This document shows positions 1 to 14,100 of a stretch of DNA of 64,000 nucleotides, one piece after another. Position 1 is the first letter of the stretch; every line of letters begins with the position of its first letter. Made by a program: the position numbers and the translations under genes. The notes beneath the pieces are model-generated. The model was not told where the DNA came from, did no database searches, and saw only the letters and a list, made by a program, of their open reading frames with translations. The DNA is from Ariolimax columbianus (Eukaryota; Mollusca; Gastropoda; Stylommatophora; Arionidae), in assembly GCA_036924085.1 (NCBI GenBank), contig JAVGWX010000005.1:45126278-45190277 (forward strand). The letters run 5' to 3'.

Positions 1-500
1 AACAGATGCAAAACGTTAACGTTAGGGCTCACACCTTCAACAGTGTGGTAATTCCAGCCATAGTATATGGCTGCGAGGTGTGGAACTCACGGAAAGCTGA
101 TACAGGTAGACTATGCTTTGCCCAACGAGCGATGAGCATTGAAGATTTCCATTCGAGACCAAATCCGCAACGCATAAATCAGACGTCGAACATCTTCCTC
201 TGACAGCATAGATGTCGCACTGTTACGAAAATACAGATGGACTGGCCATCTGGTGCGCATGTTGGATAACAGATAGACGCGTAGAGTGACATTGTAGTGG
301 ACATACAACTTTAGTTGCCCTTGCGGGCGATCGAGGATGAGGTGGAGAGATGGCAAAATGGAGACCTTGGACCCAACATGGTACACCAAGGCAAGAAAAG
401 GAGCGAAATGAGTTTACTCAACATTGGGCTACTTCACATCAGACACACATGCCTGATTGAATACCAGTATTTTGAGATCTCTAGACATACACACAAATAA
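1..500 (+). pseudogene. LINE reverse-transcriptase C-terminal fragment
   Basis: Forward translation gives NSVVIPAIVYGCEVW, then after frameshifts RWTGHLVRMLDNR and RSRMRWRDGKMETLDPTW. This is the usual order at the C-terminus of non-LTR reverse transcriptases (YGCExW, GHxxRM, GRPxxRW). It is frameshifted and dead. A related tail lies at about 51540-51830. Confidence 0.7.
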
Positions 501-770
501 AGATTGGAGGTTCTCAAAATCAGCAACCATGTCGTGTCGTGATATGACCTGATCCTGAGCAGCCTGCGCAGACAATCAAATGAAAACGATTTAACGGTCT
601 ATGGATAAACCTCTTTAGTCACCTTTTGCAACATGCTTGGAAAGTAGCAGTGGCCTATTCTTTTTGCGGCATGTATAAATTAGGTCCCTGAGTAGATCTT
701 GGGGCCCCTTATGGAAAGGAAAGAATGGACCACCACATGTCATAAAAGGCAACAAAAGAAAGTTGCATCA

Positions 771-1430
771 TCATTGTGTAGAATGTCCTTTATAGAATAT
801 CGTTCCCATCACAGCCTGTCTGAAAGAAACTCTTTCCCTTACCAAAACTCCAGCCTCCGCCACAGTCATACCTAGGCATTCCTGAATACCTTGGTGCCAT
901 CCTCTTCTTGGTCTACCCCCGCCTCTATTTCCTGGCACTATATCTTCCATCACTGTTCTCTCAAGACCGTTGTGTCTCTCTTGATGTGACCAAAGTATTA
1001 AAATTTTCTGACGAAAATGGAATTGATAAACCAGTTCTCCTGTATGTTCAACTCTTGCCGAATGTCTATATTTGTCTTTTTTCTCCGTCCAGGGTATTCT
1101 GAGGATCTTTTTTGTAACATTTTGACTCAAAGGATTCAATTCTTTGTCTATAAGTTTTGTTAATCATCCATGATTTGCAGCCATAAGCTGCCACAGGAAA
1201 AACACAGGCTATCAAGACCTTTACTGTTGTTGTTTTGTTGGGGCTCTGCCATAATTTCTTCAGGCTGTTCAGTCTCTGCCTTGCCACGGCTAGTCTTCTT
1301 CTGATTTCTTTCGAGCAGTTGCCCTTTTAGTCAATTCTGAAGCCCACATATTCAAAATGCGTGACCTGATCTATTTCCTCACCACCCACTGTAAATTTAT
1401 GTTGACATTGTGTTTTGTGGGTGGTCATTA
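771..1430 (-). pseudogene. RTE-like LINE C-terminal fragment
   Basis: Minus-strand translation across two frames gives LKKLWQSPNKTTTVKVLIAC, AAYGCKSWMINKTYRQRIES, then GGGRPRRGWHQGIQECLGMT and RQAVMGTIFYKGHST. This is the non-LTR element C-terminus with its RPRR-W motif. The same family occurs at 2141-2690, 52030-52960 and 61580-61812. Confidence 0.75.
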
Positions 1431-1671
1431 TTTTTGTTTTGTATATATTAAAAAAAAGATGTAATCTTTACTGTGTCCATTTACGGCTGCATAAAAAAAA
1501 ATTGCTGCAGAGTGTAAAAGTAAACAAAGTACTTTGGCACAGGTTTCCTGAAGGAGTAGTGGCGCTACACTTCAGCTGGAGCGGGAAAAAAAAAGGGACA
1601 AGAAGAAGACATATCCAGTACCACAAACTAATCAATTTTCTGGTGTGTGGACTGTGCCCGTGCAAGATATG

Positions 1672-1760
1672 AACTGTTTGTATACAGACTCTGTAGAGTC
1701 TTCTAAACCAGTATAATGAAGTTGAGTTAAGATTGCTGCGCCTTGAGCAAACAGCAATGG
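1672..1760 (+). repeat. CR1/L2-type LINE 3' end, copy a
   Basis: This matches the segment at 46380-46440 in inverse orientation (core 'gtatacagactctgtagag', then 'gaagttgagttaaga'). At 46400-46780 the minus strand carries a CR1/L2-like reverse-transcriptase C-terminus, so this is read as the same 3' tail. The remaining sequence of 1430-1994 shows nothing else I recognise. Confidence 0.5.
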
Positions 1761-1994
1761 TTTGTCTGTCAAATCCACGGGTTAGAGAAGTTGAGTCAAG
1801 TATCAGGTCGGTTTCTGTGTTTTAATAGCAGAATGAATTGATCCTTCTCACTATTTGTAGCCAAATTCAATGAATACATATGCTGGACAACCAATGGCTA
1901 TTTTTGATTACCTGGCATCGGGCACATGTTGTGCCTGAAAGAATTCTAAGATTGCAGTATACAGAAGACTGACATTAAACATTGCTGCCCTCAG

Positions 1995-2138
1995 ATACAA
2001 GAAGGGAGCCAGATAAAACCAGAAATGATAATCATTTGTCTGGGGAGGATGTTCACCGCAGTCGTAGCCGGGATTATGACAGATCCTCAGAGAAAGCCAG
2101 ACACTTTCCACCACCACCAAGGCTTCAGGAGGACAAAT
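1995..2138 (+). CDS. CDK11: CDK11 exon 1 of window: RS/basic N-terminal segment
   Basis: The acceptor follows ccctcag and the donor is GTAAGT. The exon begins at codon position 2 and ends at codon position 1 (phase 1 to phase 1), with a length of 144. It reads [11 protein letters not shown], then [20 protein letters not shown], an RS-like charged stretch typical of the CDK11 N-terminal region. The intronic side of the donor runs straight into a LINE remnant. The exon is accepted because its phase and composition match the following exons; there is no strong residue-level homology. Confidence 0.7.
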
Positions 2139-5100
2139 GTAAGTATCTTGGTCCATCGTCTTCTCGGTCTACCACTGCCTCTTTTGCTCTGTACCATCAC
2201 TGTCCTCTATAAAGACCGTTGTGTCTCTTGATATGACCAAAGTATTTTGTGACCATGATGGAATAAATAAACGTTCTCTTCTATGTTCAGTTCAACTCTT
2301 GTCGAATGTTCTTCTCACAGTCCAGGGTATTCTGAGGATCTTTCTGTAACATTTTGACTAGGACTCGATTATCTTTCTAGATGTTTTGGTAATTGTCCGT
2401 GCTTCGCAGTTATACACTGCAACAAGAAGAACACATGCTCTTAAGACTTTCACTTTTGTCATTTTGCTGGTGTTCTGTCATAATTTCTTAAGGTTGCTTG
2501 ACCTCTGCATTGCCATGGCTAGTCTTCTGAATTCCTTTGAGCAGTCGCCATTTTTGTCAATTCTGGAGCCTAGATATTTTAAAATGAATGACCTGCTCGA
2601 TTTCCTCACCACCTATTGTAAATTTATTTTGACATCGTCTTTTGTTGGGGGTCATATCTTTGTTTTGCTAATGTTTATAAATAAGTTTTGATCTGTGCTG
2701 TTTGTAATGCATTTTTTATTTATATAGTCATATTAGTGACAACATACACTACAGGGTTAGTAGGATACAAAAAAAGGAGCCAATACAAATTCATCATAAA
2801 ATTATTGTAATTTGATGAAATTTATTGAAAATTTTAACAGTTGTACACAATTAACCAACAAAAGTGTTGGCTGTTCCATTCTGTGTTCCGAATATCCTCC
2901 AGTTGCTGAAACACAAGTTCCTAGATGCTTTCGCCATTAGGTGACTGCAGCATCAATTGTGGTTTGTTGGAGTTCATTTCATGCATCCACAATTCATTGT
3001 TTTAACTCAGTGATATCCCTTATTATAGAACGATACAATTTGTGAACCATTAGACCCCAAAGTCAGCAGGACTTAGGTCAGGACTGTTCGGCAGTCTATG
3101 TTGGAGGGTATAAAAGCAGAAATATCAAATTCAGGGGAAACTTACTTTGTGTCTTTCTTCTGAAGTGAACACCATTTTGGAGCAGAAATCTCTAATAATG
3201 ATGTCATCCAGAATCACACAAATATGGATAATTCAACAAGAAAGGGAACAGCTACAACTGGACAAAATTTTCATTATATTTCGTTAACTAATAGCTGTTG
3301 TGAATTTGTATTGCCTCCTTTTTATTCCTACTCACCCTGTACAGTTGACGAGGAAGTGTTAACAATATAATTGAATAATGTCTCATGCTTTTAAAATGTG
3401 CGTTAGCCAATGCCCTTCCTTGCCTTTTCAAACTAACACAGCCAGGTACTCATTTATATCTGGGTACACATGTTTCAGAGGTCCATTTTGGTCGAGATGG
3501 GTGGCCATTTTTAGGTTTTACATGGCCAATGCTGGGCGATGCAAGCTGTAAGGAGTTAACTTCATTAATATTAACTAACTCAGAAAGGGAATTACGCAGC
3601 GAGCTGAAAATATTTGCGCAGATCTAGAAATTCTAGACAGAATGAGCTGTACAAATATCACATCGATATAACACACTGTTTTAGAGTTATTGCAAGACGG
3701 ACAAACATGTACTTGTAAATAATGTTTTATAGTTAAGATATTAAAAGTTGGAAGTATGGATAAAAAATATAAAAATAAGAACGCAATAGGAGCTTTCATT
3801 GCATTGAGGAACTTACAACAGATACCTAAAGAAATTAAACTCAAATGTAAAGTCTGTACAATGCTACAATATCTGGGTCTCCCTCTCCTTCCCTACATAA
3901 TGTCCTCCAAGACCTTTTTTTGACTGGGCCCTATCTGTGCAGATTATGTCCCAACCAACCCAGTCGGTTTCTTTTTATCTTCTGTATCAACTTTCTCTTC
4001 TTCCATCTTCGCCAATACCTTTTCATTTGATTTTTTCACAGTCCATCTCACTCTTTTCATCTTTCGGTAACACATCTCAAAAGTATTTTTCCTCTCTTTT
4101 ATTTATAGTCCATGTGTCAGAGCCATACATTGCCAAGGTCCAAACATATGTGTATAAGATTCTTTTCCTTAGAGACATACTAATGTTATTGGGTGTAAGG
4201 ATTCTTTGTTTCTCTCTAAACACTTTCTTTGCCATTACGATTCTAGAACATATTTCTCAATAGTATCGTGCATCTTCTGTTTTGGTTTGACCAAGATATG
4301 GGAATTGGAGTACCTGCTCAACTTCTTTTCTTTTTATGATTACACTTACACTGGTTGGTTCTTTGGCTATGATCATTGTCTTGATCTTCTCTATGTTCAT
4401 TTTCATGTCATAGATATCTACAGTGTTGCTAATTTCATTGAGCAATTTTTGAAGATCTCCTTCCGTCTCTGCTGTAAAAGCTTGGTCATCAGCATATTTT
4501 ATTGCTTCCGGTTGTTTACCCTTTACCCCTAGATTGTATTTCTTCATTGCTTCAGCCATCATCACCTCTGAGTGCACATTGAACAGGTCAGGTGAGAGTG
4601 GGCATCCCTGTCTTACTCCCTTTCTTATAGGTACCGCATCCCTGGGTCCTTCTCTTAGAGATATGATGGCCTTTTGGTTTGTGTATTGGTTCTGCATCAG
4701 CCGGAGGATTGGCTCTTCAATTTTGGCATATTTGAGGATCTCAAAACGCCTCTTCCAGGACACTCTATCAAACGCCTTCTCATAATCTATGAAGCAAATG
4801 TACAGGGGTCTTCGCCGATCAATCATTTTCTTCGCAAGGAACTTCAATGTGCCAATTGCCTCTGGTGCCTGATCCTCTTCTGAACCCAAATTGATTATCT
4901 TTCAACAACCCATCTATATAACTTGTAATTCTCTTTCTGATTATTGCTAGAAGGATTTTGGAAGCATGTGATTTCAGGATTAGTGTTCTGAAATTGTTGA
5001 GTGGGATTATTACCGTCCAATTTCCTGTGCGATAGATAGCCTGTACCAACTTGAAAAGTCTACCCTGCATAGGTTCACCTGTCGATTTTAGAAGCTCTAT

Positions 5101-8100
5101 TAGTATGTCATCTATACCTACTGATTTGACATTTGGGATTGTGTGAAGGCCACAGTCAAATATTTCTCGATCTGTCTGTATGTCTTCCTCTCCTACTTCT
5201 TTCTCACTTGTTGTATTTATTTAAGATTTGAGTTGTATAGTTATCTTCTTCTTCATATAGTTCTGCCACATATTCTCTCCATCTTTCTTTCTTTTGATCA
5301 GGGTCTGTATTGATGTTACCCAGTTTATCTTGTATGGCACATGGCTGAACTCCTCATTGAGAGCTATATAGAGCTTTAAAATTGAAATTTCACAAACTAA
5401 ATTGGGAAATGCAAACGCATGTTCCAGAGGTCGGTTTTGGTCATAGCAAACCACAATTTTTAGTTTTTGACATGCGATTTTGGTGGCTTGAATCACGCTT
5501 GATAATTGTATTCTTTAGAAAAAGCAGCTATAAAGTGTTGTCTATTGCAACATGTCGCTGATGTTCATGTCATCCCCACAGCCTCAAAGAAAGAAGCTAC
5601 CAAAAGTTCATCTTCATCATCACTGTCCAAGTATAGCAACAGAGGGACTGAGGAGAAACACTCTGAAGGTGATCAAGATACAAGGATGGTAGTAGTAGAA
5701 GACAGCGTCTCAGGTTTGTCTAGCTTCTCTACCATGTTTTCTTCACCTGTCTCTGTCAGGACACCTGTGCAACATCTAATAGAGTAGGGTCATTTATACA
5801 GAGTGACTTCTCATTCAGCTCTATGCCCGTCACTCCTTTTGGGACAGAGGCCATTGACGCCCCTCCTCTAGCAAGTTCAGTCTAGAGCTGCCCTTTCTGC
5901 CTCTCGCCAGCTGGGGTCCAGTGACGAAAGTTCATTCCCACAGTTTCTTCTCTGGATATTTCTTGGTCTACCTCTCTTCTTCTTCACCTGTGGATTCCAT
6001 GTCAGGGCTTGTTTGGCCACAATTTGATGGTGCTTTCCCGTAGCATGTTTCCTGTCCAACCCCATTTCCTAAGTTTGATCTATTATGACACTGGTTGTTG
6101 TTAGGTTAGCTCCTTTCCCATTGGTCTTCATTCCTCACCATGTCTGGCCATTATCCTTTGTAGACATATATTGACGAACAATTGTTTCTTTGTATTGCAA
6201 ACTTACTTATTGTGGCTTACTAGTACAAAGTCATTATGTGTGAATCTTGGGACCTTTTATAGAGGAGGTTACACTAGAGGGATCACAAGGTCAGACTGAG
6301 TTACTAGTGCAAAGTCATTATGTGTGAATCAAATGTGGAGGTATTGAAAATGTTGGGGGTGAAAAGAGAATTAATGACCAAAATCAGGGTTAGACAAGTT
6401 ATTTTGGCCATATAATAAGACATACCTCCTTGTTGAAGACCAAACTAGAGGGTAGGGTGGAAGACAGACTTTATAAGTGGGTTGATTACATTAGGAGATG
6501 GACTAGAAAAAGCCTATCAAATGCACCGTTACAGCAAGAGATAGAGTACACTGGAGATCCATTGCAGCCGACCTTCGATGAGGACACCGAACTTGATTTC
6601 TGTCCTTGAGACTAGTTAGCAGAGAGTACTCTTTCATTGTACTTTGCCATGTGTTCCTTGGTCTAATGTCCTCATTACTGTTGGTTCAATTCAGTGCATA
6701 AGACATTGTTGTGCCATATCTTTCTTATATCCCTTTCCCAGATGCATTGACCCCAACCTTGTTCTTTACAATTGATGTGTGTTGCAACAAGTTATCTGAT
6801 CCCCACAGTATGTGATGAAGGCACATGTTGAAGGTCTGCAATCTGGTCTCTTACAGAAACCAAATGAAATCTATCAAGCCCTTTGATCTTTTCAACATTT
6901 TTTCTTCAACTCTCGTCCCTGACTTTACAACATTAAATGGGTCCACAATTTATTGTTTCCTTCTGTTTTTCACTTCAATATGGTGTTTGTCTGTTCACCT
7001 AGAATCTTCTTTATACAAATTACATTTATTGTTTGCGTGTTCACCTAAAAGATTGCTTATACAAGCTATATTTATTGTTTGTGTGTTCACCTAGAATACA
7101 GTTTATACAAGCTACATTTATTGTTTATGTATTCACAACATAATTGTTTATATGAGGGGACTTGAAATGAAAACCTTAAAAGTTGGATAGAAATTAGACA
7201 AATCATGCTTTTGTATTGTAACTTATTAATATGGTTGCTAAGGATGTCAAGAGTGTCCTGCACTTGCCATCACGGTGCAGATGAACAACACAATGTCATA
7301 ATTGCAGTTAAAAGATGGCCGCTCCACTATTGACATGCACCAAAGAGGAGCAGTATTCTGTTATCAGTTTATTGAGCAGAGGGGGTGAAACCTATCTAAA
7401 TTCATTGGTGAAGGAAAGTCCAGTACAGTGATACATGCCTTTCATTCCAGCGAGTGTATGGGTGGAGTTGGAAGTTCCAAACTGGCGTGAGTTCTGTGAC
7501 AGGCTGTTCACGACTGACTCGGACACACCAAGTTGTGACTTCAGTGTTGATTGCAGCTACTGACCTCCCCGTAAAGAAAAATCGCTAATTGACTGAATGA
7601 AATTCTTGCACATCTAGACATCAGTCAAGGTTCAGCACACTACATCATCCATATTGTGCTACAGTACCGCAAAGGGTCTTCAAGGTCGGTGCCATGACAG
7701 CTTACTCCAGAATTGAAACAACGGTGTGTTGATGCCTATCAGGAACTTTTGCGACAGTTTGAAGTATAAGGTGATGATTTCCTGGCAAGAATTGTTACTG
7801 TAGATGAAATCTGTGTTCACTACCACGAGCCAGAAACAAAGAGAGCAAGCAAGGAATGGTGCCATTCCTCCTCACCGAAACCAAAGAAGTTTTGCATGCA
7901 GCAATCTGCAAGGAAGGTTATGCATACTATCTTTTGCGATGAACGAGGCATTATTTTAGAGCACTACATACTTATGGGGAACATTGTCACTAGTGCCATG
8001 TATACAGATCTTCCCAGCAATCATCTTCGGCCTGCAATCAAATCCAAACGTCATGGACTTCCAAGTAAAGGTGTCTTTTTGCAACATGACAATGCTTGAC

Positions 8101-11100
8101 TTTATACTGCCCGTGCAACGGCTGCAACCATCAAGGACCTCCACTATCAGTGTCTACCACATCTGTTGTACTCACCAGACCTAGCCCCAAGTGATTTCCA
8201 CGTCTTTGGACAACTAAAAGAGGCATTGGTAGGAAAGACTTCCAGGCCCGATAAAGAGAACCAGCAGGTGGTACATGAGTTGTAACACACGCGACCAATA
8301 TAATTTTTTTTCTACAGGAAACCATTCACTTTATAGGCGCTGTGGGACTTGTATCGAACGTCATGGTGACTTCGTCAAAAAATGATACAATTGTGTTTCA
8401 CTTTTTCAGAATAAATTTACCAAAATATATATTTACTGTTTTCATTTGAAGCCCCCTTGTATAAGCTACATTTATTCTTTGTGCATTCACTTTGAATATT
8501 GTTTATATAATTTAGCCCACTAATGTCCGCATAGGTGGACAAGTAAAACTACTCCATGTCCTCCTAAAGTCCGCATAAACAGACACGAGATAAGAAAATT
8601 TGCAGATCGCCGTCAAAAAATTATACTAGAGCATTGCCGTGTGTAAACACCGTTTGAAGTACGGCCATTTTGAATCTAAATATAGGGAATCCGTCATTGC
8701 AGATGTAAACAACCAAAATGGCTGAATAGTTAGTTTCAAAACGATTTTGAAACGATGTGTTTTCCTTTTCCGGGACGACTTGCGGATTATTCCATTACTG
8801 CAGGTGATAAAGCTAAGTTGTTGCGACATATTTATTTGGAGCTCGATCTGTTTAATTTTTTTATTTAGCAGTATTAACTACATTTGTAAGGGAAAATAGC
8901 AGATTTGACGATCTTTTAAAGCAACACAATCAGCGTTTTGTGATGATTTTCACATTCTGGCGGTCCCGATTCCCCGTGAAATGGGCAAAATCAAAATGTT
9001 GCGGTTGAAAAATAATTTCACATTCATCTTCTGGTATCTCATAAACTAACACACACACATTAAAAACAATAACACCAAGTAGTTCTTTATTCATTTATGT
9101 CTCTACACACAAACAAATGATATTTAAAATACAAACCAAAAAAATACAGATTTTCAAAGTGAACAACCTAGAAAAACGTCATGTGCTAAAAAATAATTCA
9201 GTGGCTGTAGGAACTTCCGTACTTTTATAATTCAGGCCCTAAAGGTTAAGCTGCGTTTATTATTAGGTTATTGTTTATAAAACCGTGCTCATTCTCCATA
9301 ATTATAGATCAGTCAGATATTCTCATTTGAATCGTCCTTAGTCCCTGACAAAGATCTTTTGGCTGTAAAGTATGTAGTTTGTTAATTTTAGCATTGTGAC
9401 CATGCAAAGGTGATATTTGCTTTCATCATTCTTTGTAAATATCTTGTTTTCTTATAATTATTTTTATTTAAAAAAAAATCAGTTAAATTTAATTACAAAA
9501 GATTGAATTTTATATTTAAAATTACAGACAAAAAATCCAGCTTAAGAGAACCTGAGATGACCTCTAGGAGAAACGAGAGTTCCACAGATGGAAAGACTGA
9601 AATGAATGAAGCAGATGCTGATGATGAAGAAGACGATGAAGAGGAGGAAGGAGATGACAGTGACGACTCAGATTCAGACTCAGATGATTCTAGCTCAGGT
9701 AGGGAAATCTAGCCAGTTTTTTTTTCATTTTACAGGTAGCCATTAAGTATTTTACAGATACAAAAATAAATGTTCGCCTAGGCTTCTGAGGCCCGTTGCG
9801 TCGGTCAAACGCCACCATGACCAGTCAAAACGACCTTTGCCAGACCGTGTCTGGGCGGGGGTGTTTGCTATCTGATGAAGCCACGTGTTTCGGGGACGAC
9901 CTCTTCTGCATTTTGATACCCTTAGCACTTTGAACTGCCTTGAGAGGAATCTGTTGAGCTGGATCTTGCTGATCCAGCCGAACATGTCCAAACAAGGAAA
10001 GGCGACGACGGTCCAGGGCTTCCGATACAGTTGAGACAGTGGTCTTGGCAGAGACCTCGACATTACGCACGAGATCGAACCAACGAATTACAAGAAGATG
10101 CCGTTGATTGCACATATGAAAGGACTTGAGTCTTGAAATGTCCTTTTTCAGCAGAGTCCAGGTTTCGGCTCCATGCATTAGCACTGAAATCCCACACGAC
10201 TGATAAATATGCAGCTTTGAACTCAGGGATAATCTTCTATTGTTCCACACATGATGGAGATCGTTCATCACTGAAGCGGCAGCGAGGCCATTTCGTCTAG
10301 ACATATCTGGGCTACTGCGTCCGTAAGAAAACAGTGTGCTTCCGAGATAAGAAAGTTCATTAACACTCTCCGCTGTGTGACTGCGAACTACTATGTTCTG
10401 GGACCTTGTATCAGAGCCAAGATACTGAATTTTAGTCTTCAGTATTTCACATATAACCAGTCAATATATATTTTTAATGTAGCCATTAGTATTTGTTTTA
10501 CAGGTAATCATTTGGTATTTTACAGGTAGCCATTCAGTATTTTTTTTATATGTAGCATTTCAGTATTTTATAAGCTGTTTCAGCTTGTCCTTTACTTAAT
10601 CATTGGGGGAAAAAATGTGCGCAGCACATTGCCTCTGTATACTCACTTGTGTATTCGGTGTGTTGACACTGTTTATTGCTAGAGAAGCGGCTGAATAGAA
10701 AATGAGACCACATCCTCCTGCCTTGATAACAAAAACAATCGTGTTTTTGTTTGTTTTGGCGTTCGCCTTATTTCTCTAATCCCCAAGGCAGTGTGCGTTG
10801 CACTGTGGTTTTTATTTTGCGCCTGTCGGCCCAGTGCATTCGACTTCAGCAAGCATTTTATGTAAGGGTCTGCTTCCTCCTGCATTTTCTAAGGGTTTGC
10901 TTCCTCGGGGTAACGGCCGGTGCTGTGATGGGGATCAAACCAAGCACCTTTCGGTTGTGAGCCGTGCCACTAGGCCACGCTGTCCCTGATCGTGTATTTG
11001 AGTTTAGACGATTTTTAAATGAATTTTTTTTCTGTTTCACATGAATTTGGAAGGTTATCTCATTATTGAGGGTGAATTAACATTAACTTCAGTTAAATTG

Positions 11101-14100
11101 TTGCAACAGATTTTGCTGAGGTAGATCTGATCAGTTTGTTTATATAGATGTAATAAATACATTTGTAGTGGGAAATAACAGATATATCGATCTAGTTAAG
11201 AACACTACCAGTTCTTTTTAGGCAATTTTGTGGATTTACAAATCAACTGTGTGCATAAAAATGGGTAAGTCTAAATGTTTGGGATGTAATAAAGATAGAT
11301 AATAATGCTAGCTCAGAATGGAACCTACTAGCAGAACATGGTAGTTCAGCAAAGTGAAAACAAAGGCCTCAGCCTAAATAAAAACAAATTGGGAGTGATG
11401 GTAAGGCAAAGGCCGCCGTCTATCGTAGACGATGATGGCATAATTTATTTTTCTAGCTCTATTTTTAGTAAGGATTAACTGCACTACTTTTTATCTTCAC
11501 TCTCTCGTCACGTGCCGCCTGACCCCAGTGGCAGGACAAGACGGCTAGGGGATGACTATGAGATGCAGGGGACTCCGCATCAAGCACCCGTGAAAAAGAC
11601 GGCGGAGTCCGTAGTCGAACCCACACCACCTGAACACGAGGCCGACGGCTTAACCACTTTCACCTCGGAATCCCCGGGAGTGATAGTAGTGACGAGGAAA
11701 ACTGACTCTCCAAAATGATGTATCAAAGCGAAGGGGACCGAATTGAGACACGTTAACACGTTTAAATACCTGAGCGCATACATAACATCAGATGGAAGAT
11801 GCAATTACGAAATAAAATGCAGAATAGCCCAAGCAAAATCGGTCTTCCAGACCATGAAAGGAATTTTGTGCAACAAAAACCTTGTCGCTGGAATTGAGTA
11901 AGAGAGTCCTTGAATGCTACATGGAACCAGTCCTGACATATGGCAGTGGATCATGGGCAATTACCAAACAAGCGCTTAGATCTTTGGATGCAATAGAGAT
12001 GTGGTCTTACAGAAGAATGCTGCAAATCCCATGAACTGCAAAGAAAACTAATGATACAGTACTGGAGGAGACACAAAGACAACTTATTGCAAGGATAAAT
12101 CCTATTTTTAGGCATGTTATAAGAAGAGGCGGTTTGGAGCACGTCGTCACAACGGGAAAGATTGCAGGAAAGACAGACAGAGGAAGGCAGAGAGAGAAGA
12201 TGCTGGGCAGCCTGAGAGTATCCTATGGGATACAATCAATAACAGAGTTGGTAAACAACACACGTGATAGAAATGGATGGAGGTCTACGAATGCCAACCG
12301 ACAGGGCACCTAATGATGATGTAATAATGATAATATGGAAACTAGAAGGCATTTTTTTGTTTATATATAAGTGCAGTTAAACAGTCACACAATGTTATCC
12401 ATACAGCTATAGATTCATCTGAAGGAAAATTCATTAGATATTATAATAATAGTTATGAGATCCTTCTACACAACTTTCATTGATGTCGTATAAAACTACT
12501 GACAGCTACTTTTTTATTGACCAATGATAAGAGCTCTAGGTCAATAAGTTTTCCAGGACAGACATACATTTCAAGCTCTTTTTTATATGGGCTGTTATTC
12601 TTTTCAATTAGGGGAGAGCAGTAGTGATGAAGACAGCAGCGAAGAAGATGAGGATGACTTGGACGAATCGGGTGGGAAAGATGTGGATACAATGAAGGAA
12701 GATGGCAATGAGGAGGAATCAGGTAATATGGTGATATATGTTGTTGTGGGGGGAGTTGTATGTTGTTGTGGAAAGGTGAATTTTGTGCAGAATTGTATGT
12801 TGTTGTGTGGAGTTGGATGTTGTTGTATGGAGGTGTATATTGTTCTGTGGAGTTTAATGATATTGATGGGAGTTGAAGAATGTTGGTGTGGGGGAGGTGA
12901 ATGTTGTGTAGAGTTGTATATTATTGGGTGGCATTGATGTTGTGTCTAGGGTTAGATGTTGTGTGGAGGCATATGTTATGTAGAGTTTAATGATATTGTG
13001 GGGAGTTGAAGAATGTTGTTGTGTGATGGTGTATGTTGTTGTGTGGTGGTGTATGTTGTGTGGATTTTTATGTTGTTGTGTGGTGGTGTATGTTGTTGTG
13101 TGGAGGTGTATGTTGTGTGGAGGTGAATGTTGTGTGGAGGTGTATGTTGTTGTGTTGAGGTGAATGTTGTTGTGTAGATTTGTATGTTCTTGTGTGAAGG
13201 TGTATATTGTTGAATGTTTTTACATGAAATTAAATTAGTTGAGGACCCCTGTTCCAGAGGATCAGAAGAAGAATGTCTGTCCTTTTTCAGTGAAAGTACG
13301 GTCCAAATTTGATGACCGCTCTGATGCAGAAAGTCCTGGGAGACTCACTGAAGGTAGCAACCCTGACAACTATGTGCCAGATTCACCTGAAATGTCTGAT
13401 GTCGAGATGAAGCCAGAAGACTCGCTTCCTCTATATCTGCCAGCTATACAGGTACTGCCGATCATGCCTTCCTACCTATCACTCTGCTGGTATTTTAAAT
13501 TATCTGCTAGCTATATAGATATTGAATCTAGTGGTACCTGGGGTGAAAAGAATAGTGCCACTGCCACCTTCCAAGCATGTTGTGAAAGGTGACTGAAGAA
13601 GGTTGAGTTTGGGCATGGCAACCTCATCAAGATATCTCTTAAGACATAAATCTGCATCTACCAGTCCTGTGTGGTCCCAGTCCTGCTTTACGTCTCTGAA
13701 ATCTGGACATTACTCAAACATGACATGTCGAGACTGGAGGCCTTCCACATGCGCAACTAGCGGCGTATTCTGGACATCCGATGGCATGACTACATCCGCA
13801 ACATGGAGGTCTCTGCCTAAACAGACCTCCTCCCAATCTCAGCAAAAATTGTCACTCAAATATTGAACCCCTTGAATTAATGAAAAAATATAAATCCCTT
13901 ACTCAGTTTGAAAAACTAAAGATGTTACCTGATCATCCTCTACACTAGAAATTCGAAGAGAGAACAAAAAACAGACTACTAACGAAAAGCCCCAACCATA
14001 TAGCCAGAGAAATCCACAGAAAACACGCAGACATTCTTGAAGCTGAAACCGAAAAGTGCGAAGCACTCATTCCAGAAAACCTGGACATGGAGCTAGGACC

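Noticed and set aside
1573..1625. A possible additional CDK11 N-terminal exon reading LEREKKRDKKK
   Set aside because: The residues resemble the basic CDK11 region, and 'cttcag' precedes them. But there is no good donor, the phase does not fit the exon at 1995, and the segment sits just before a LINE tail. It is probably A-rich chance sequence.
11512..11718. Forward open frame [18 protein letters not shown] as a gene or exon
   Set aside because: No fitting splice sites in CDK11 phase. It lies directly before an RTE-like LINE tail and may be a decayed part of it, which I cannot show.
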